A stretch of DNA of 64,000 bases from Pohlia nutans (GCA_022496805.1 CM040090.1:13820001-13884000); one strand, 5' to 3'; shown: positions 23,005 to 34,824, numbered from the stretch's first letter. Notes: generated by a model from the letters alone, not told the origin. Numbers and translations are program-made.

Positions 23005-24714
23005 CTGTTCTAACAATCGCAACATATGCACAGTTTAAAACGCTAAAATCTTCATCAGCATGACATAGGATAGAAAATTAGCAACATAAACTATCCTGAA
23101 GATACACTCCGTCGAAATGCATGCAGCAAAACAGTGATTTATACAAGTCGGTGAAGTTACAAAATTAAAAAGATGAGTCAAGGACAGAAACAGATCTGCA
23201 AAATGGCTTGTCTTTTTACGGAGTACGGTCCCGGTGCGCCACCTCCGGACTAAGCGCAGTACTAATTGCGAGTTCACTAGGCCGTGGAGGGATTCAATCC
23301 CCAGACCTCACAGCTGCGAGCAGCCAACCGGTGCGTAACTTCCGGTGATTGTCATACGACTACGCTTGCAGACAATGGTTCTGATTGTTGCAATTATATA
23401 CAGAAGTCAATGTGAATTTACTGCCCGATATGCATTGCAAGACTCGTGCACCTTAGATCCATCTGATCTGCACCGACTTGACCGATTTATACGAAGTCGT
23501 CTGGTTGCTGTAGACCTTGTGATTCAGGATCATGCTCTACGCTAATAAAGCAATCTCAATGTTATATCATTCTATGGTACAGGAAACCTTACCTGAAGGC
23601 TGATCTAGAGGAGACCTCCAGAGTAATGATCGCCAAAGGTGCGAGTACAAGCAAGGGTGCAGTAAAAAGTAGGGAGCATGCCTCCTACAAGGAACAAATT
23701 CACCAGATAACACAATATTAAAATAGATCCGCGGTCACTCTTACATTGTACAACAGGAGTCATGACCTCAATCTGGTGAATACTTTAGCACCTGATGAAA
23801 CAAATCAATTTGTAGTATTTAAATCAAAATGCGTAAATCATGTTGTACGTGCACGAAGGTTGAAATCGGCAACTAATTATTCACTGGTAGTTGAAAGAAG
23901 AGGAAGGTTATGCACACCGAAAAGCTTACCACCCAAGCCAAACAGCTGAGACTACTCAATGTGTTTCAATCTTTGCGTCGCAAGAAAAGGAGTTCAATTC
24001 AACTCCCAACAACAGCTTCAGAATCAAGAGAGCAGCTAATAATTGAAAAAAATCAAAGTTCCAAGAAAAAACGCAGAGAGTTACAAGATAGGAGTTTAGG
24101 GACTATGAAGATAATTTGTTGAAGAAATGGTCATCAGCCATCACTATATCTATGACTCACAATCTGCGACTTGATTGATGTGTCTCTTAATTTAGTAAAA
24201 ACACAATTCTAGATACAGGGGAGAAACGTATAATTCAAAATAAAATCGAAGAAAGTGAATGAGTTACAAGACAAAAGTGTAAATAGGTCATTGGAGAGAA
24301 TGATCATCAGCCATCTCTACTGTATATCCTCTACTCACGAAGCCTTGATTTGTGACCTAATTGAGTAAAAACTCAAAATCTGTTTAGATCTCGAAAGGAA
24401 TTCAATCCAGCAGCTTTGGAATTAAGAGGGAGCAACAATTATTCTAAATCCGAATGAAACCCTAACCTGATGATGCATGCAGCAGGAGCGCTCTGTCACG
24501 ATGATTCTTGAGCTCGCTTTGAAGAATGCGGGGGGTCGTTTGAAGCTCCGGGAGCTGGTGGGAAGAGCGGCATCTCGCTTGATTAGCACCATAGCTGAAA
24601 GGGGCGATGATCACGGCGATCGCTGAGTTTGGAGAAAGCCTTGGTTAATTGCAACATAACCAATACTGTGTGCACATTGAAGACCGTCAGACAATTGCAA
24701 GAATTTAGAAACTT
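23005..24714. other. Interval upstream of the NIP30-like gene
   Basis: At about 23265-23340 the minus strand shows a weak tRNA-like B box (GGATTGAATCCC) preceded by GGTTGGCTGC, possibly a SINE fragment. Between 23960 and 24480 the phrase GGAGTTCAATTCAA / GAATTCAATCCAGCAGC with AGAGAGCAGC/AGGGAGCAAC recurs, suggesting local duplication. GC-rich sequence at 24480-24640 could be the promoter or first non-coding exon of the NIP30-like gene, or a divergent minus-strand first exon. No frame is convincing. Confidence 0.4.
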
Positions 24715-24980
24715 ATGAACTTTGTGGCCGCTTCGCAGGTAACATTTTCGTCATTCTCTTTGTTTTATACATACAATTTTCTTTTCTTTATGGAATCAGT
24801 TACCACCAGCACTTTTCTTTCTCATTTTTGTTGCTTCTGGCAGACGGATGCTGAGATTGAGAGCGTTCCTCAGACTGAGCAGAAGCAAGAAGTGAGGTTG
24901 ATACTCTGAGTCCAATCAATCACTTAAGTTGGATTGTTTTAGGGTTGATGTTGAGGTAACCAGGCTCTAGTGTTGCTTCT

Positions 24981-25218
24981 TTAACCCCTGAAGGACCAAG
25001 GATTCATGGTTTTAAAATGACAAATTCAATCGATTGTATTGTGAAAAATATAATTCAGATGAGACCAAATTTTCTATCACCAGAATCAGTGAAGAATATT
25101 ACATGTGTTGGTCAAAAAACAAATAAATTTTAACAAAATAAAGCTCACATAGAATCTACTCAAAACTGCTAAAAAAACACGAGGTCCAATTTGGGGTTCT
25201 TGGTCCTGTAGGGGTTCA
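24981..25218. mobile_element. TTAA-type MITE in intron 2 of the NIP30-like gene
   Basis: Left TTAA then CCCCTGAAGGACCAAGGATT; right TTCTTGGTCCTGTAGGGG then TTCA, a decayed TTAA. It belongs to the GGACCAAG subfamily (also at 43.0, 47.8, 49.7, 54.1 and 59.5 kb), which shares a body with GACAAATT(C/T)AATCGA and TCACAGAATC landmarks. Confidence 0.85.
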
Positions 25219-25968
25219 GATGTTGGTAGCTCTGATTGGAGCATTACTTGTTGCAGATCTTGGAAGGAAAACGCTGACAAAAAAGACGCAGAGTTCAATG
25301 ACCTTTTTAAGCACCGTCTGTTCTCATGTCATTACAACACTTTGTCGTCTCTTTTACTACAGGCTGCGACTGCAAACCCACCGAATGATGTTGTGTGCTG
25401 GATAGATTTTGCTTCAGGAGGCCAATGCTATATTAGGGGTCAAACCTGTTTTTATTGCTAAGTTTCTGCAGCCCTCTTTGCGTCAATGTAGGTTGCTCTA
25501 CTGCTCACAGTTGCTTCCAAAACATGCCATAATAAAATAGACCAGTTCAAGTTCTCATGTTCTGATTTGATGTGTGTACAGGACCACCGAAGGCGCTAGA
25601 AGAAGACGAGACTGAGTTCTTGGATGCTTTGGAGACGGTGAGCATGGCTTATTGTGGCCGGGACATGGGTACGACCGATCTTATTAGTTGAGGATCTCTT
25701 GCTTTTGGAGGTAGGATGTTAACCCCTAAACGTTTCAACGATTCAGAAACTGGATCACGAACAGATTCAAAGCCTTGCAACTTTCTCATACAATTTCAGA
25801 TGACTTTCTTTCAAGTCATCTTTGTAAGAGTATTAAATTCTCTACCAATTACAATAGTTCTCTTGTGATGAGGAGTTGTTGATAATTCTAGAGAACCCTC
25901 CAACTGCAAGTATGTCAAATTTGTTGGGTAGATTTTATGCTTGCAATGGTTCTCTCATGTACACCTCG

Positions 25969-26918
25969 TGTACAGTCAGGTAGGAATTGCTTACGAATTC
26001 CCACTGCAGGGAATTTTTTTGGGAAAACTTTGAACACTCCGTGCGTACTCAAAAATGATCCGATTTGGAAACCGCAAAGTGCGTTGGAATCACATCGGCG
26101 TGTACTACAATATCATTACAAATTTACATATGTATTAGTGAAATTTATACAACAAGTTAAAAATAATATATACACTATATACCATTGAGTGCTCTCACCG
26201 TTTGCTTCAGTTACGGTGTCCATTTTAGCAAGCATATATGAAATGAGCGTTTGAAATTGTTCTTGAGATACTTGGGCCTATACTTGTAAGATAATTTGTA
26301 TCATTCCATTTGTCTTATTTGTACTTTTTTATTTTGTAATGGTATAGGGACTTTCATGGGTTTTAACAAAAGTCCATTTGTCATCATTACTCCAACTAAA
26401 CAATCAATAGATCATTTTGTATAACTTATTTATGAAATTACATTGAGCGCCTTCTATTTTATGCATGATAGGCCTATTCAATTCACATTGATGGAGGATG
26501 GTGATCCAGTACACCGTAGTAGATATCGTGATGATTGGAGACAAGCCCATAGAATCAAAAAGATTATGAAGGAAAAAGATGAAATGATACAAATCATCCA
26601 ACAAGCATGAGCTCAAGTATCTCAAAAACAACTTCAAACACTCATTTCAATTTTTCTTGCTAAAATGGACACTGTAACAATAACAAACGGTGAGAGCACT
26701 CAATGGTATATAGTGTATATATTATTTTTAACTTGTTGTATAAATTTCACTAATACATGTGTAAATTTGTAATGATATTGTAGTACTCGCTGATGTGATC
26801 CCAACGCACTTTGCGGTTTCCAAATCGGATCATTTTTGAGTACGCACGGAGTGTTCAAAGTTTTCAAAAATAATTCCCTGCAATGGGAATTCGTAAGCAA
26901 TTCCTACCTGACTGTACA
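25969..26918. mobile_element. Long-inverted-repeat element, 938 bp, target duplication TGTACA
   Basis: GTCAGGTAGGAATTGCTTAC opens the element and its complement closes it. Arms run about 230-270 bp inward with more than 90% pairing by eye (ACTCCGTGCGTACTCAAAAA, GCAAAGTGCGTTGG). TGTACA is on both sides, and the empty site TCATGTACATTTGAG at 28691-28705 shows the pre-insertion state. Between the arms the plus strand at about 26465-26640 reads as a charged helical stretch (DDWRQAHRIKKIMKEKDEM then a stop), perhaps a remnant of a coding sequence. Confidence 0.85.
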
Positions 26919-27386
26919 TCTAAGCCAGGGCCCGGGAAGAATTGACAGTCAGTTACAAGTGAGCCGATTGATTATTGGAAATGGCTGGTTGATTTTTAAG
27001 AATAGAGGCAAACCACCGAACTAAATGACTAAAAAATAATTATATTTAGTATTCATAGACAAAATATACGGGATATAATCTTTAACCCTTAAAGGTCCAG
27101 ATTGGCCATTCCGGCCAATGTACATGACCGTATTTCATTGTATTTGGAATGGTTCTACACCTCCTATGAGTATTGTATCAAAAGTAAAATTAAAATTCAT
27201 GTCTACATGGTCTTAAAAGCTATTGGGATCTCAATTTGGAACTTTCTACTCATAACAAATGTTAAATATACGGCAACGTATCTACTATTCCCTAAATCCT
27301 TCAAGGGTTAAAAACCGGTTGCTTTTGGAAAATAAAGGACATTGATTGGTTGCCTCAAAAAACTTCCTGAACAGTGATCTAAGCCA
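26918..27386. mobile_element. Insertion with 10-bp target duplication ATCTAAGCCA
   Basis: ATCTAAGCCA occurs at 26918-26927 and 27377-27386, flanking 449 bp that begin GGGCCCGGGAAGAATTG and end TTCCTGAACAGTG. The related copy at 28697-28708 lacks the insert. Terminal inverted repeats are weak. A 9-10 bp duplication suggests a Mutator-like or retro-type insertion. It is itself opened by the TTAA MITE at 27086-27307. Confidence 0.75.
27082..27311. mobile_element. TTAA-type MITE, third level of nesting
   Basis: Left TTAA then CCCTTAAAGGTCCAGATTGG; right TAAATCCTTCAAGGG then TTAA. The body shares GTATTTGGAATGGTTCTACA and CATAACAAATG with the 13.2- and 27.7-kb MITEs. It sits inside 26928-27376, which sits inside 25719-27452. 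Confidence 0.82.
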
Positions 27387-27689
27387 TGCTAATATCTATC
27401 TTTGAGGCTAGCATCTACTTGTGTCCAAAGGATCGGTACGTTTAGGGGCTAAGGGGGTTAGGTAGATACTCATGGTCTATCTGAGTACAAGTGTGCTATT
27501 TTAGCAGCAAAAGCTATATGAGGGAGATCTTGCTTCAGATTATTGAGAATGTTGGTTTGCATCCAAAAATTACAACTGTCCTTCTTCAAATAACTATGAA
27601 ATTCTTACCAATATTTGATTTATAGTTGTGACGATAATTTGCAGACAGCAATTGCCAGTAGGACTGTTATCACAGAAGAAGTCAAGCCA

Positions 27690-27922
27690 TTAACCCCTAA
27701 ACGTCTGAAAATGTCTTTGAGGCAAGTAGTATACGGCGTGTATTTCTTGTATTTGGAATGGATCCACACCTTTAATGAGTTTGAGTTCAACACAAAAGTT
27801 GAAATTTAGATCAATGCGGTTCTAGTGAGCTATTGAGATCCTAATTTAGAACTTCTTGTTGGTAGCAAATGCCAATTATACGAAAACGTATCTACTATCC
27901 CCATGGGACGTTTAAGGGTTAA
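27690..27922. mobile_element. TTAA-type MITE inside an exon of the NIP30-like gene
   Basis: TTAA at 27690-27693 is followed by CCCCTAAACGTCTGAAAATG. ATGGGACGTTTAAGGG at the right is followed by TTAA 27919-27922. Deleting 27694-27922 joins ...GTCAAGCCATTAACTACTATC..., which restores the exon frame ...EVKPLTTIT... and a GTAAGA donor after 27945. The element is nearly identical in layout to 13198-13422. Read through, it places a stop in frame near 27807. Confidence 0.88.
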
Positions 27923-28421
27923 CTACTATCACCCTACAATCAGAGGTAAGACGCAATAGTCAAGTTCCTTTCATGTCTTTCAAGGGATACATACATACAC
28001 ACATGTATGTATGTATGTGTATATAAGCATATGTATGTTTATAAATTTCTATGAGAATTGGTTTTGCTAATGATTTTGGTGTTATCTTCTTGTTGAAGTT
28101 TATCCAAAATTGGGTTTGACTCTTTTGTTGTCTGTTGCCAGGCTCCAAAGAGGGGTAAGAGATCGCAGCCTAAACCTGCTTTGCCCATTTCCATCAAAAT
28201 CAAACCGCAGCCGAAAAAGGCAAGATTGGACTCTTCACCTGCCATTGTGCAGGAGGAGCAGAATTTGCCAGCAAATGAGAAAGTGGGTGACAGTAACTTG
28301 TTAGGGCTTGTGGCATACAGCCATGAAAGTGATGATGAATAAGAAAGGCAGATCACATTCAGTTAGGGCTTCAATATCACATTGTCCTGTTACATGTCAG
28401 AAAAAGTTGGATAAGGCTACC

Positions 28422-28774
28422 TTAACCCCTAAAAGTCCCAGCGTCCAGAAACTAGTCCAGAAACTGGTCCAGAAACTGGTCACGAACAGATTCAGAGCCT
28501 TGCAACTTTCTCATACAATTTTGGATGACTTTCATCCAAGTCATCTTTATTATACTATTAAATTCTCTACCAATTACAATATTTCTCTTGTGATGAGGAG
28601 TTGTTCATATTATTAGAGAGCCCTCCAAGTGCAAGTATGTCAAATTTGTTGGGTAGATTTAATGCTTGCAATAGTCCTCTCATGTACACCTCATGTACAT
28701 TTGAGCCATGTTCATATCTATCTTTGAGACTAGGATCTACTTGTGTTCAAAGGATCGGTACGTTTAGGGGTTAA
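28422..28774. mobile_element. TTAA-type element, uninterrupted copy, 345 bp
   Basis: TTAA then CCCCTAAAAGTCCCAGCG at the left; GGTACGTTTAGGGG then TTAA at the right. A short internal tandem of CCAGAAACTGGT units lies at 28444-28482. This copy gives the empty-site sequence for the insertions at 25975 and 26928. Confidence 0.87.
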
Positions 28775-31700
28775 GGTCATCGGACATAATATCAGGTTCA
28801 AGTTTCAATTTACAATGTTTAGATTTTCACTTTTATTGATCTGAGGACTCACAAGGAAAGAAGAGTTTAAATCTTAAACCTTAAGGACATACCAAGTCCC
28901 ACATGCTTCTTGGTATTTTAAGAGAATTTTGGTCTTAAATTTTACTTTGTTGAACCAATGGGGTTTTTTTAATGTCAAATCAAGCATATTTGAAGGCTTT
29001 ATGTTTCTATGAAATAAAATCAAAGTAAATTAAAAAGAGAATCATGCTTAAAATGTCCTTTAAAGGTTAATCCTTTCATGACTAAGGTAGAATGTCCTAA
29101 AACCACCACCACCACCACCCCCAATTATGACATGTAGACCTTTCTTGGAACGACCACAATTGAGACTCAAAACCGCCAATTTCACTATTCAAGTAGACCA
29201 ATGGCAGGCCAAGCATTGCAAAGAATAGTTAGTGGTTTAGGGTATCATTATGAGTGAAAATTAGTACCACATGGAGTGGACATGGGAAAGCCTAGAGGTT
29301 TAATTTGGGTGACGAAGTTCTTTTCACTTCAAAAAGTTTAATATTGGGAATTAAATTGCGAAAATTTGTGCACTCCATGAGAAATGTTCTTCCAAATGAC
29401 CGAAAAATACTTCTCATAAACAACTTTATTAAAATGAGGCCATATTTCTTGAGTTGTTGGTTTTAGGACATCCTACCTTAGTTAACCCTTTAGTGCCATG
29501 GTGGTTTTGGACAAACCGCATTTTTTTGGGTTGTATTTTATAAAAACTTTCTCTGTTGAAAATTAGGGATGTTGTTAATAGTATCCAACTGTATAGATGT
29601 TAGCCTAACTTAATGAAATAAGTGTCACTTAAATCTTAGTAAGATTGGACCGTTGGGTTGGAAAATTTAGTATGTCTTTGATTCGTATAATGCACACTCA
29701 AAAATGAAATTTTAGAGGGTGTGTGATTTCAAAATTAAATATAGTTTGGGTTAACTTTTCAAAAATGAAAGTAAAGAGGTTCAGTTATGACCTATGTCAA
29801 CACTTCTCCGTTGCAATCTCTCATGAACAGACTCACACATAATTATTGTGAATTTTATTAGTGAGAGTGACTTATCCATATATGGTTTAAGACAATAATT
29901 TATATGTTAAAATATGAAAGGCGTTGGTACATTGCTCAAGATCGGAATACATATACTAATGGAGCATGAACACTAGAACACAATATAAAACAAGATAAAA
30001 AAACTTTCAAACACAAGAAATATTGCATAATACATAAGTTGTATTTGTAATTATTTGTTGTATTTTGAGGTATTTGCAATATTTTGGTTTTTTATCCAGA
30101 GGTATTTGGATAGCTAAGAAAATCTAATTCCGATTTTATTTCTTGCATCATTTGCAAAATCAAAAGTTACGCATTTGAACTTCAGATACCAGATTGAGAT
30201 GCTTTGCAGATTTTATAGCATTTCATTTTCGATGACCCAATGACCATTTACTAGTTACTTGGGCACTAAAGGGTTAATCTTTGAGTGATTGAACGAGCAT
30301 TTTTTGGTTGTTGCCCTTTTTTACGAGATGTTGAAAATGAAAAATAAAAAATTATAAATAAAAAATAAAAAATCTTCAAATAGGAAATCAAGTCTGCTTT
30401 CCAATCCAATTTGAATCATATCAATTCGACTTAAACTCCACATAGGAGAATTTTTCAAAGACAAAGACCTCAATATTGTCTTAATGTTATAAATTTCACT
30501 ATTTGGGGAAACTAATGATGTTCACTCCTTTGAAAAAAAAAAATTCTTTTAATATTAGAATAGAATATCTAGTTTTAACTAATCATACCAAATTAAAATG
30601 TCTAAAAACAAAATTTGTGATTTTGGTGAATATTAAATGGTAAATGCTTCTAAATTCATTAAATTAGTATATAAAGCATTTTTTTGAAAATTTGACTGTA
30701 CGGATAATTACTAATTCATCATGACTCATTTTCTCTCTTGGACCAAATTTCATCTAACCCTTAAAGGGATGATAGGGATAGTAGATACATTGACGTATAT
30801 TTGATATTTGTTGTAAACAAAAAGTTCCAAATAAAGACCTCAATAGCTCATTAAAATCATGTCAAAGTGAATTTCAACTTCACTTTTGATCTTAAACCCA
30901 TAGGAGGTATGGAACTATGCCAAATACAGTGGAATATTGGTGTATAATACTGGTCCGAAAGGGCTCTTTGGACCTTTAAGGATTAAGTTGCGGAAGTAAC
31001 ATTTAATAACACATTTAGGTATGGCCCTTTCACCCTTCGTCATTTAGGGATCAACCTTTTAGTGCCCAATAAACCAAATTATAGTCATTGCAGTGTCGAA
31101 AATGCAAATGCAATATCCGTGAACAATTGGATTTTGGATTGTGAAGTTCAAATGTGGGGATTGATCTCACATACATATTGCAAAAAGAAATTTTTTATTT
31201 GGAGTTGTGAAGCTATTTGAATAGCTATGTTCAACACGCCAAAACACTGCAAATACCTCAAAATATAGAAAATACTTACAAATTCAACACATATACTATG
31301 CAATATTTCTTGTGTTTGGAAGTTTGTTATCTTGTTTTTAATTTTTGATTGTGTTCTCTTGCGTTTGTTTCCTTAATGTATGTATTTTGATCTTTATCAA
31401 TGTACCAACTCCTTTCACATTTATACGTATAAATTTTTGTCCTAAGCCGTATATGGATAAGTTGCTCGCACTGATAAAATTCACAATAATTATGTGTAAG
31501 TCTATTCTTGACATGAAAAATTGCAACGGAGAGGTGTTGACATAGGTCATTGTTGAACGTCTCGACTTATATTTTTGAAAATTTAACCCAATTCTATTTA
31601 ACTTTGAAGTCACACACCCTCCAAAATCTCATTTTTGAGTGTGCATTATACAATGCAAAAACATACCATAATCCTTCAATCAAACGGTATGATGATTAAC

Positions 31701-31935
31701 GAATTGTGGCAAAATGTCTCCAGCCTAGTTGAGAATACAACTATACAGTTACTTTCTAATTTAATCCATTCTATTTCTAATATTAGCAATAATGATGGAA
31801 AAAACCCACTAAAATCCAAGGCGCCCAACTACAATACTCGCTACAATACCATGAGCATTGAAGTGAGACAATCACTAGTAGTAGACTTGTCATTTTTCAT
31901 TCCACACTTCGTGAAAACAATGAATAGTGGCTGAA
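28775..31935. repeat. Block of TTAA-type elements between 29.07 and 31.85 kb
   Basis: From left to right: 29071-29481, with inverted inner motifs CTAAGGTAG(A/G)ATGTCCTAAAACC and a (CCA)n run at 29101-29118. Then 29486-30273, CCCTTTAGTGCC... to ...GGGCACTAAAGGG between two TTAA. Then 30758-30982, the reverse-oriented relative of the 27.7-kb MITE (CTAA left, TTAA right). Then an end fragment 30996-31052 related to 35699 (CATTTAGGGA then TCAA). Then from 31055 a copy of the TTTAGTGCCC family whose right end has been lost near 31850. No gene is seen. Confidence 0.7.
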
Positions 31936-33590
31936 TGTTAAGATTATAGTAAGTGAAAAACGACTTATTTTTGTGTTCTTGTGACCAAAACCACTCACCT
32001 ACACTAACATAGCCCATGTGTCTGGTGCAGTTTCATTCCTTTTTATTTATAGTAAGTGAAAAACGACATATTTTTACGAGTGAGTTGCCTTGAAACTTGA
32101 ATCCATAGAATTGAGAAAGTTCTGGGGTATGTTTATTGCCTTTGTTGTAATCTACGGAGTACATGTTTTTATTTTGTTGATGTTGGGTGTTTTCAAAACA
32201 TTCTACAAGTCAACTTGGAATACATAAACTCAGGCAAGAATACAGGAACTCCACGAGGAATATAGGGCCCAAGCTGCCAATCAGAGAGAGATTTTGAATG
32301 GAAGAGTTCTTGTACTCATAGGAGTATTCACACATGCTAGGTGACATGTATTGCACGTTCGCACGGATAATTTGCCATGTCTAACGGAGGACTTGCGCGA
32401 TGTGAACTCCTTTTCCCATGACTCATCAAAAGCATCCTTCGTTCGCTCCGGCGCACATGTTCTTCCCCAAAATTTTAAAAAGGCCCTACTACAAGACAAG
32501 ATTTCAAAGTCATTCCGTAAAACAAGTAACTGAAATCTCATCAAACCAACGTCCGCTACTTTCTTGATGAAATTTCTGTAATGAAAACCCAAGTTTTTTG
32601 GTGGTTGTGCCATTTGGAACTAGCAAAGGATCAAGAATTTCTTTTAGTGATGTTATACTCCATTGTGAATACTATAGGGAAGGCAAATTTGCTCATGTGA
32701 ATAGGGACAAAAGCACTTCTCTTCAAGAATTAAGTTTTTGAGGGTAGTATGTTATTTTACGGATGTATTGGAGTCCGTACATAGGGACCATTGTAGATGC
32801 TTTGACACCTTTTGGTTTATTGTGAAAGAGTGCACCTTATTTGTGACACCCATTTTGCCCACTTAATTGCTTTTACTTAAGCATTGTTCATTGATGTTAG
32901 AAATTGTGTGACTTGTGATCATTTTGGGCATATAACTTACCTTATTGATAAATGTAAATGAAGGCAATCAAACATAAGTGAGACCTAGTGTATTTCCTCT
33001 ACAAAATAAGCATCCATGTTGAATTAAACACATTATCGTTAAATTTATGTGGTAGTTGTGCATGAGAAATTTTAGCATTACATACTACCGTACATTTATT
33101 CAATATGGGAGGCCCTAGTGGCAGTTTTGAATTATTCTTTTGACAACCCTTTCAAATAAACCGCTATATAAATTACATATGATGTCAAAAAACATGACTC
33201 CAATAATTATAAGTTTGTATTATAATTTTTCACATTCCATAACTTTTTTTTAACCTTCGTTGCATTTTCAAGAGGACGCAACTGAAATTGTGGGACAAAC
33301 AAGGTGCACTGTTTAATTTACTATACAATAGTAAGAAGGACAAAATTAGTCAATAACAAATCCATGAAATTTTCATATAAACACATACTGTACCCGATTG
33401 TCGGGGTACATCTCATGCATAATATTTTTCTTTTTACCGAAACAAATGCCAAATTCTATAAATATTCTCTAAGATTCCCTTATCCACCATACAAAATAGA
33501 TTTTAGATGAAATAATAATTTCCTCAAGATTTGGGCTTCTCTTCTTATAAACATTTTTTCCTACCTCGACAACTGACTATGGTAAACTGG
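31936..33590. other. Non-coding interval, origin unclear
   Basis: TATAGTAAGTGAAAAACGAC occurs twice (31946, 32048), suggesting a short duplication. The minus-strand frame 32281-32613 has no resemblance I recognise. The remainder is AT-rich and without inverted ends. Confidence 0.5.
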
Positions 33591-33830
33591 GAATTCAGCC
33601 CCAACGCTAAATCCCCCCTCGATCTTAATACAAGAGGACAAAACGTGCTCCTATTTTGTGCATGTTGGAGCCCACCTTAAAAAATAACCCCCTCTTCCAA
33701 GGGTTTAAAATTCTCGAGGGGGTCCTCCTAAACTAATTTGAAGCCATAGGCCCCAAATTTGCAAAAATAATTGCCAAAAAATGACCTTAGGTACCCAAAA
33801 TGAAAATTTCAGAAAATGGAACCCATGAGT
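33591..33830. repeat. Dispersed repeat related to 46.65-46.81 kb and 58.6 kb
   Basis: TTCCAAGGGTTTAAAATTCT and AGGCCCCAAATTT with the CAAAATGAAAATTTCAGAAA part are mirrored at about 46660-46815 and echoed at 58740-58850. The 58.6-kb copy has a verified 8-bp target duplication, so this is probably a member of the same element family. Confidence 0.55.
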
Positions 33831-34356
33831 GAATAGCGCTTGCATTTACGTCGAAGGGAATTTAGAGTCCAAGGGATTTAGAGTCTGGGGAATTGGGTGC
33901 AATTTACAAGGGAATAAACACTTGATGCATCAAAATGGTCGGTGCACATTGGGTGACACATCTTCATCAGCATGGAACCTCCTCATTAATGTAACTCAGG
34001 AGCTACTTTACAAGTTCCCACTTCTTCAAAAATTTGGCAACATTTTGCAGTTTATCACTCCGTACGGCAATAAGGTTGAAATGTTAAATGCTAAAAAATC
34101 AGTGGCTCCCCCAACTGTGCATGTAGACTTTTCCTGCCCATCAGGAACTTCAAGGCATGTAAGAGCATTCCCACCCATACAAGCTAGGACTAACTCGCAC
34201 AAATATTCATCTACATTTGAAGGGCCCTTGCACTTACACCCCCCATCCTTGCACGCTCCTCACATATAAAAAATGCGCATCAAATAGTCAATGGACCTAT
34301 CACAAGTAGAATGTGAGGATATAGTTAACTAAATATTGATTTGAAGGCTTAATTTC

Positions 34357-34665
34357 TAAGAGCATGGCCACCCATGCCCTCACAGAGTCTCTCACACTTA
34401 AGAAGTAGATGAAAAGTGCCAAGGGCCCTTCAAAAATACCTCTTGACTCTCGATCCTAGCGTGTCAGAAATCAGGCCTTCAAATCACTATGTAGTTGACT
34501 ATATCCTCCCATTCTACTTGTGATTGGTCCATTGACTATTTGATGCGCACTTTTGATACGTGAAGGGTGTGCAAGGGTGGAGGAGTGTGAGTGCAAGGGC
34601 CCTTCAAATATAAATGAATAATTTCAGCGAGTTAATCATAGCGTGCATCGGTGGGAATGCTCTAA
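34357..34665. mobile_element. Harbinger-type MITE inserted into its own relative
   Basis: TAA then GAGCATGGCCACCCATGCCC at 34360; GGTGGGAATGCTC then TAA at 34662-34665. Length 303 bp, inverted relative to the host copy. The target TAA is duplicated exactly. Confidence 0.85.
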
Positions 34666-34673
34666 CACGCTAG

Positions 34674-34824
34674 GATTGAGAGCAGGGATTTTTTTTGCAT
34701 TGTAGCAGTGCTCCATGCATGCAATGGAAGATGGTCCCTCCAAATTTAAACCACTCTGACTCTGCAACGACATCAAAGTATGGCTCCAAGAAGCCTAAAA
34801 AAAAAAAAAAACTTGATTGAGAGT
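34674..34824 (+). mobile_element. Poly(A) retro-insertion with 9-bp target duplication
   Basis: GATTGAGAG lies at 34674-34682 and 34816-34824. The 133-bp insert between them ends with a run of about 15 A followed by CTT. Poly(A) plus a flanking duplication means an RNA-mediated insertion: a SINE, a truncated LINE or a processed RNA piece. The body (CATGCATGCAATGGAAGATG, CACTCTGACTCTGCAACG) is not recognised. Confidence 0.75.

Larger units (their letters stand above)
25719..27452. mobile_element. TTAA-type element opened by three younger insertions
   Basis: The left end is TTAA then CCCCTAAACGTTTCAACG; the right end is GGTACGTTTAGGGG then CTAA. The body (CACGAACAGATTCAAAGCC, CAACTTTCTCATACAATTT, TGTTGGGTAGATTT) matches the intact 345-bp copy at 28426-28770, so the original length was about 350 bp. 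The extra 1.38 kb is accounted for by the elements at 25975-26912 and 26928-27376, the latter itself holding 27086-27307. All lie in intron 4 of the NIP30-like gene. Confidence 0.85.
24715..28342 (+). pseudogene. NIP30/FAM192A-like nuclear protein gene, probably disrupted
   Basis: In animals FAM192A/PIP30 binds the nuclear proteasome activator PA28-gamma; the plant role is little known. Exons that join in phase are 24715-24738 (MNFVAASQ), 24844-24896, 25257-25315 (KKDAEFNDLFKH), 25582-25637 (RPPKALEEDETEFLDALE, the family signature) and 28142-28342, which gives the usual Lys-rich then acidic tail ending LLGLVAYSHESDDE. Two middle exons look broken. The exon from 27505 (QQKLYEGDLASD, matching the family's REYERQLANE) meets TGA at 27544, with a likely indel beside it. 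The exon 27645-27945 (TAIASRTVITEEVKP-LTTITLQSE) is split by a 225-bp MITE at its TTAA that adds stops. Introns 2 and 4 are also transposon-loaded. A mis-assigned fifth exon or in vivo splicing around the MITE is possible, so 'pseudogene' is an inference. Confidence 0.72.

Noticed and set aside
32281..32613. 110-codon minus frame
   Set aside because: No recognised similarity, no splice partners and surrounding repeats.
33829..34269. 146-codon plus-strand frame
   Set aside because: It runs straight into a MITE terminus, has no family resemblance and no splice context; chance frame over repeat DNA.
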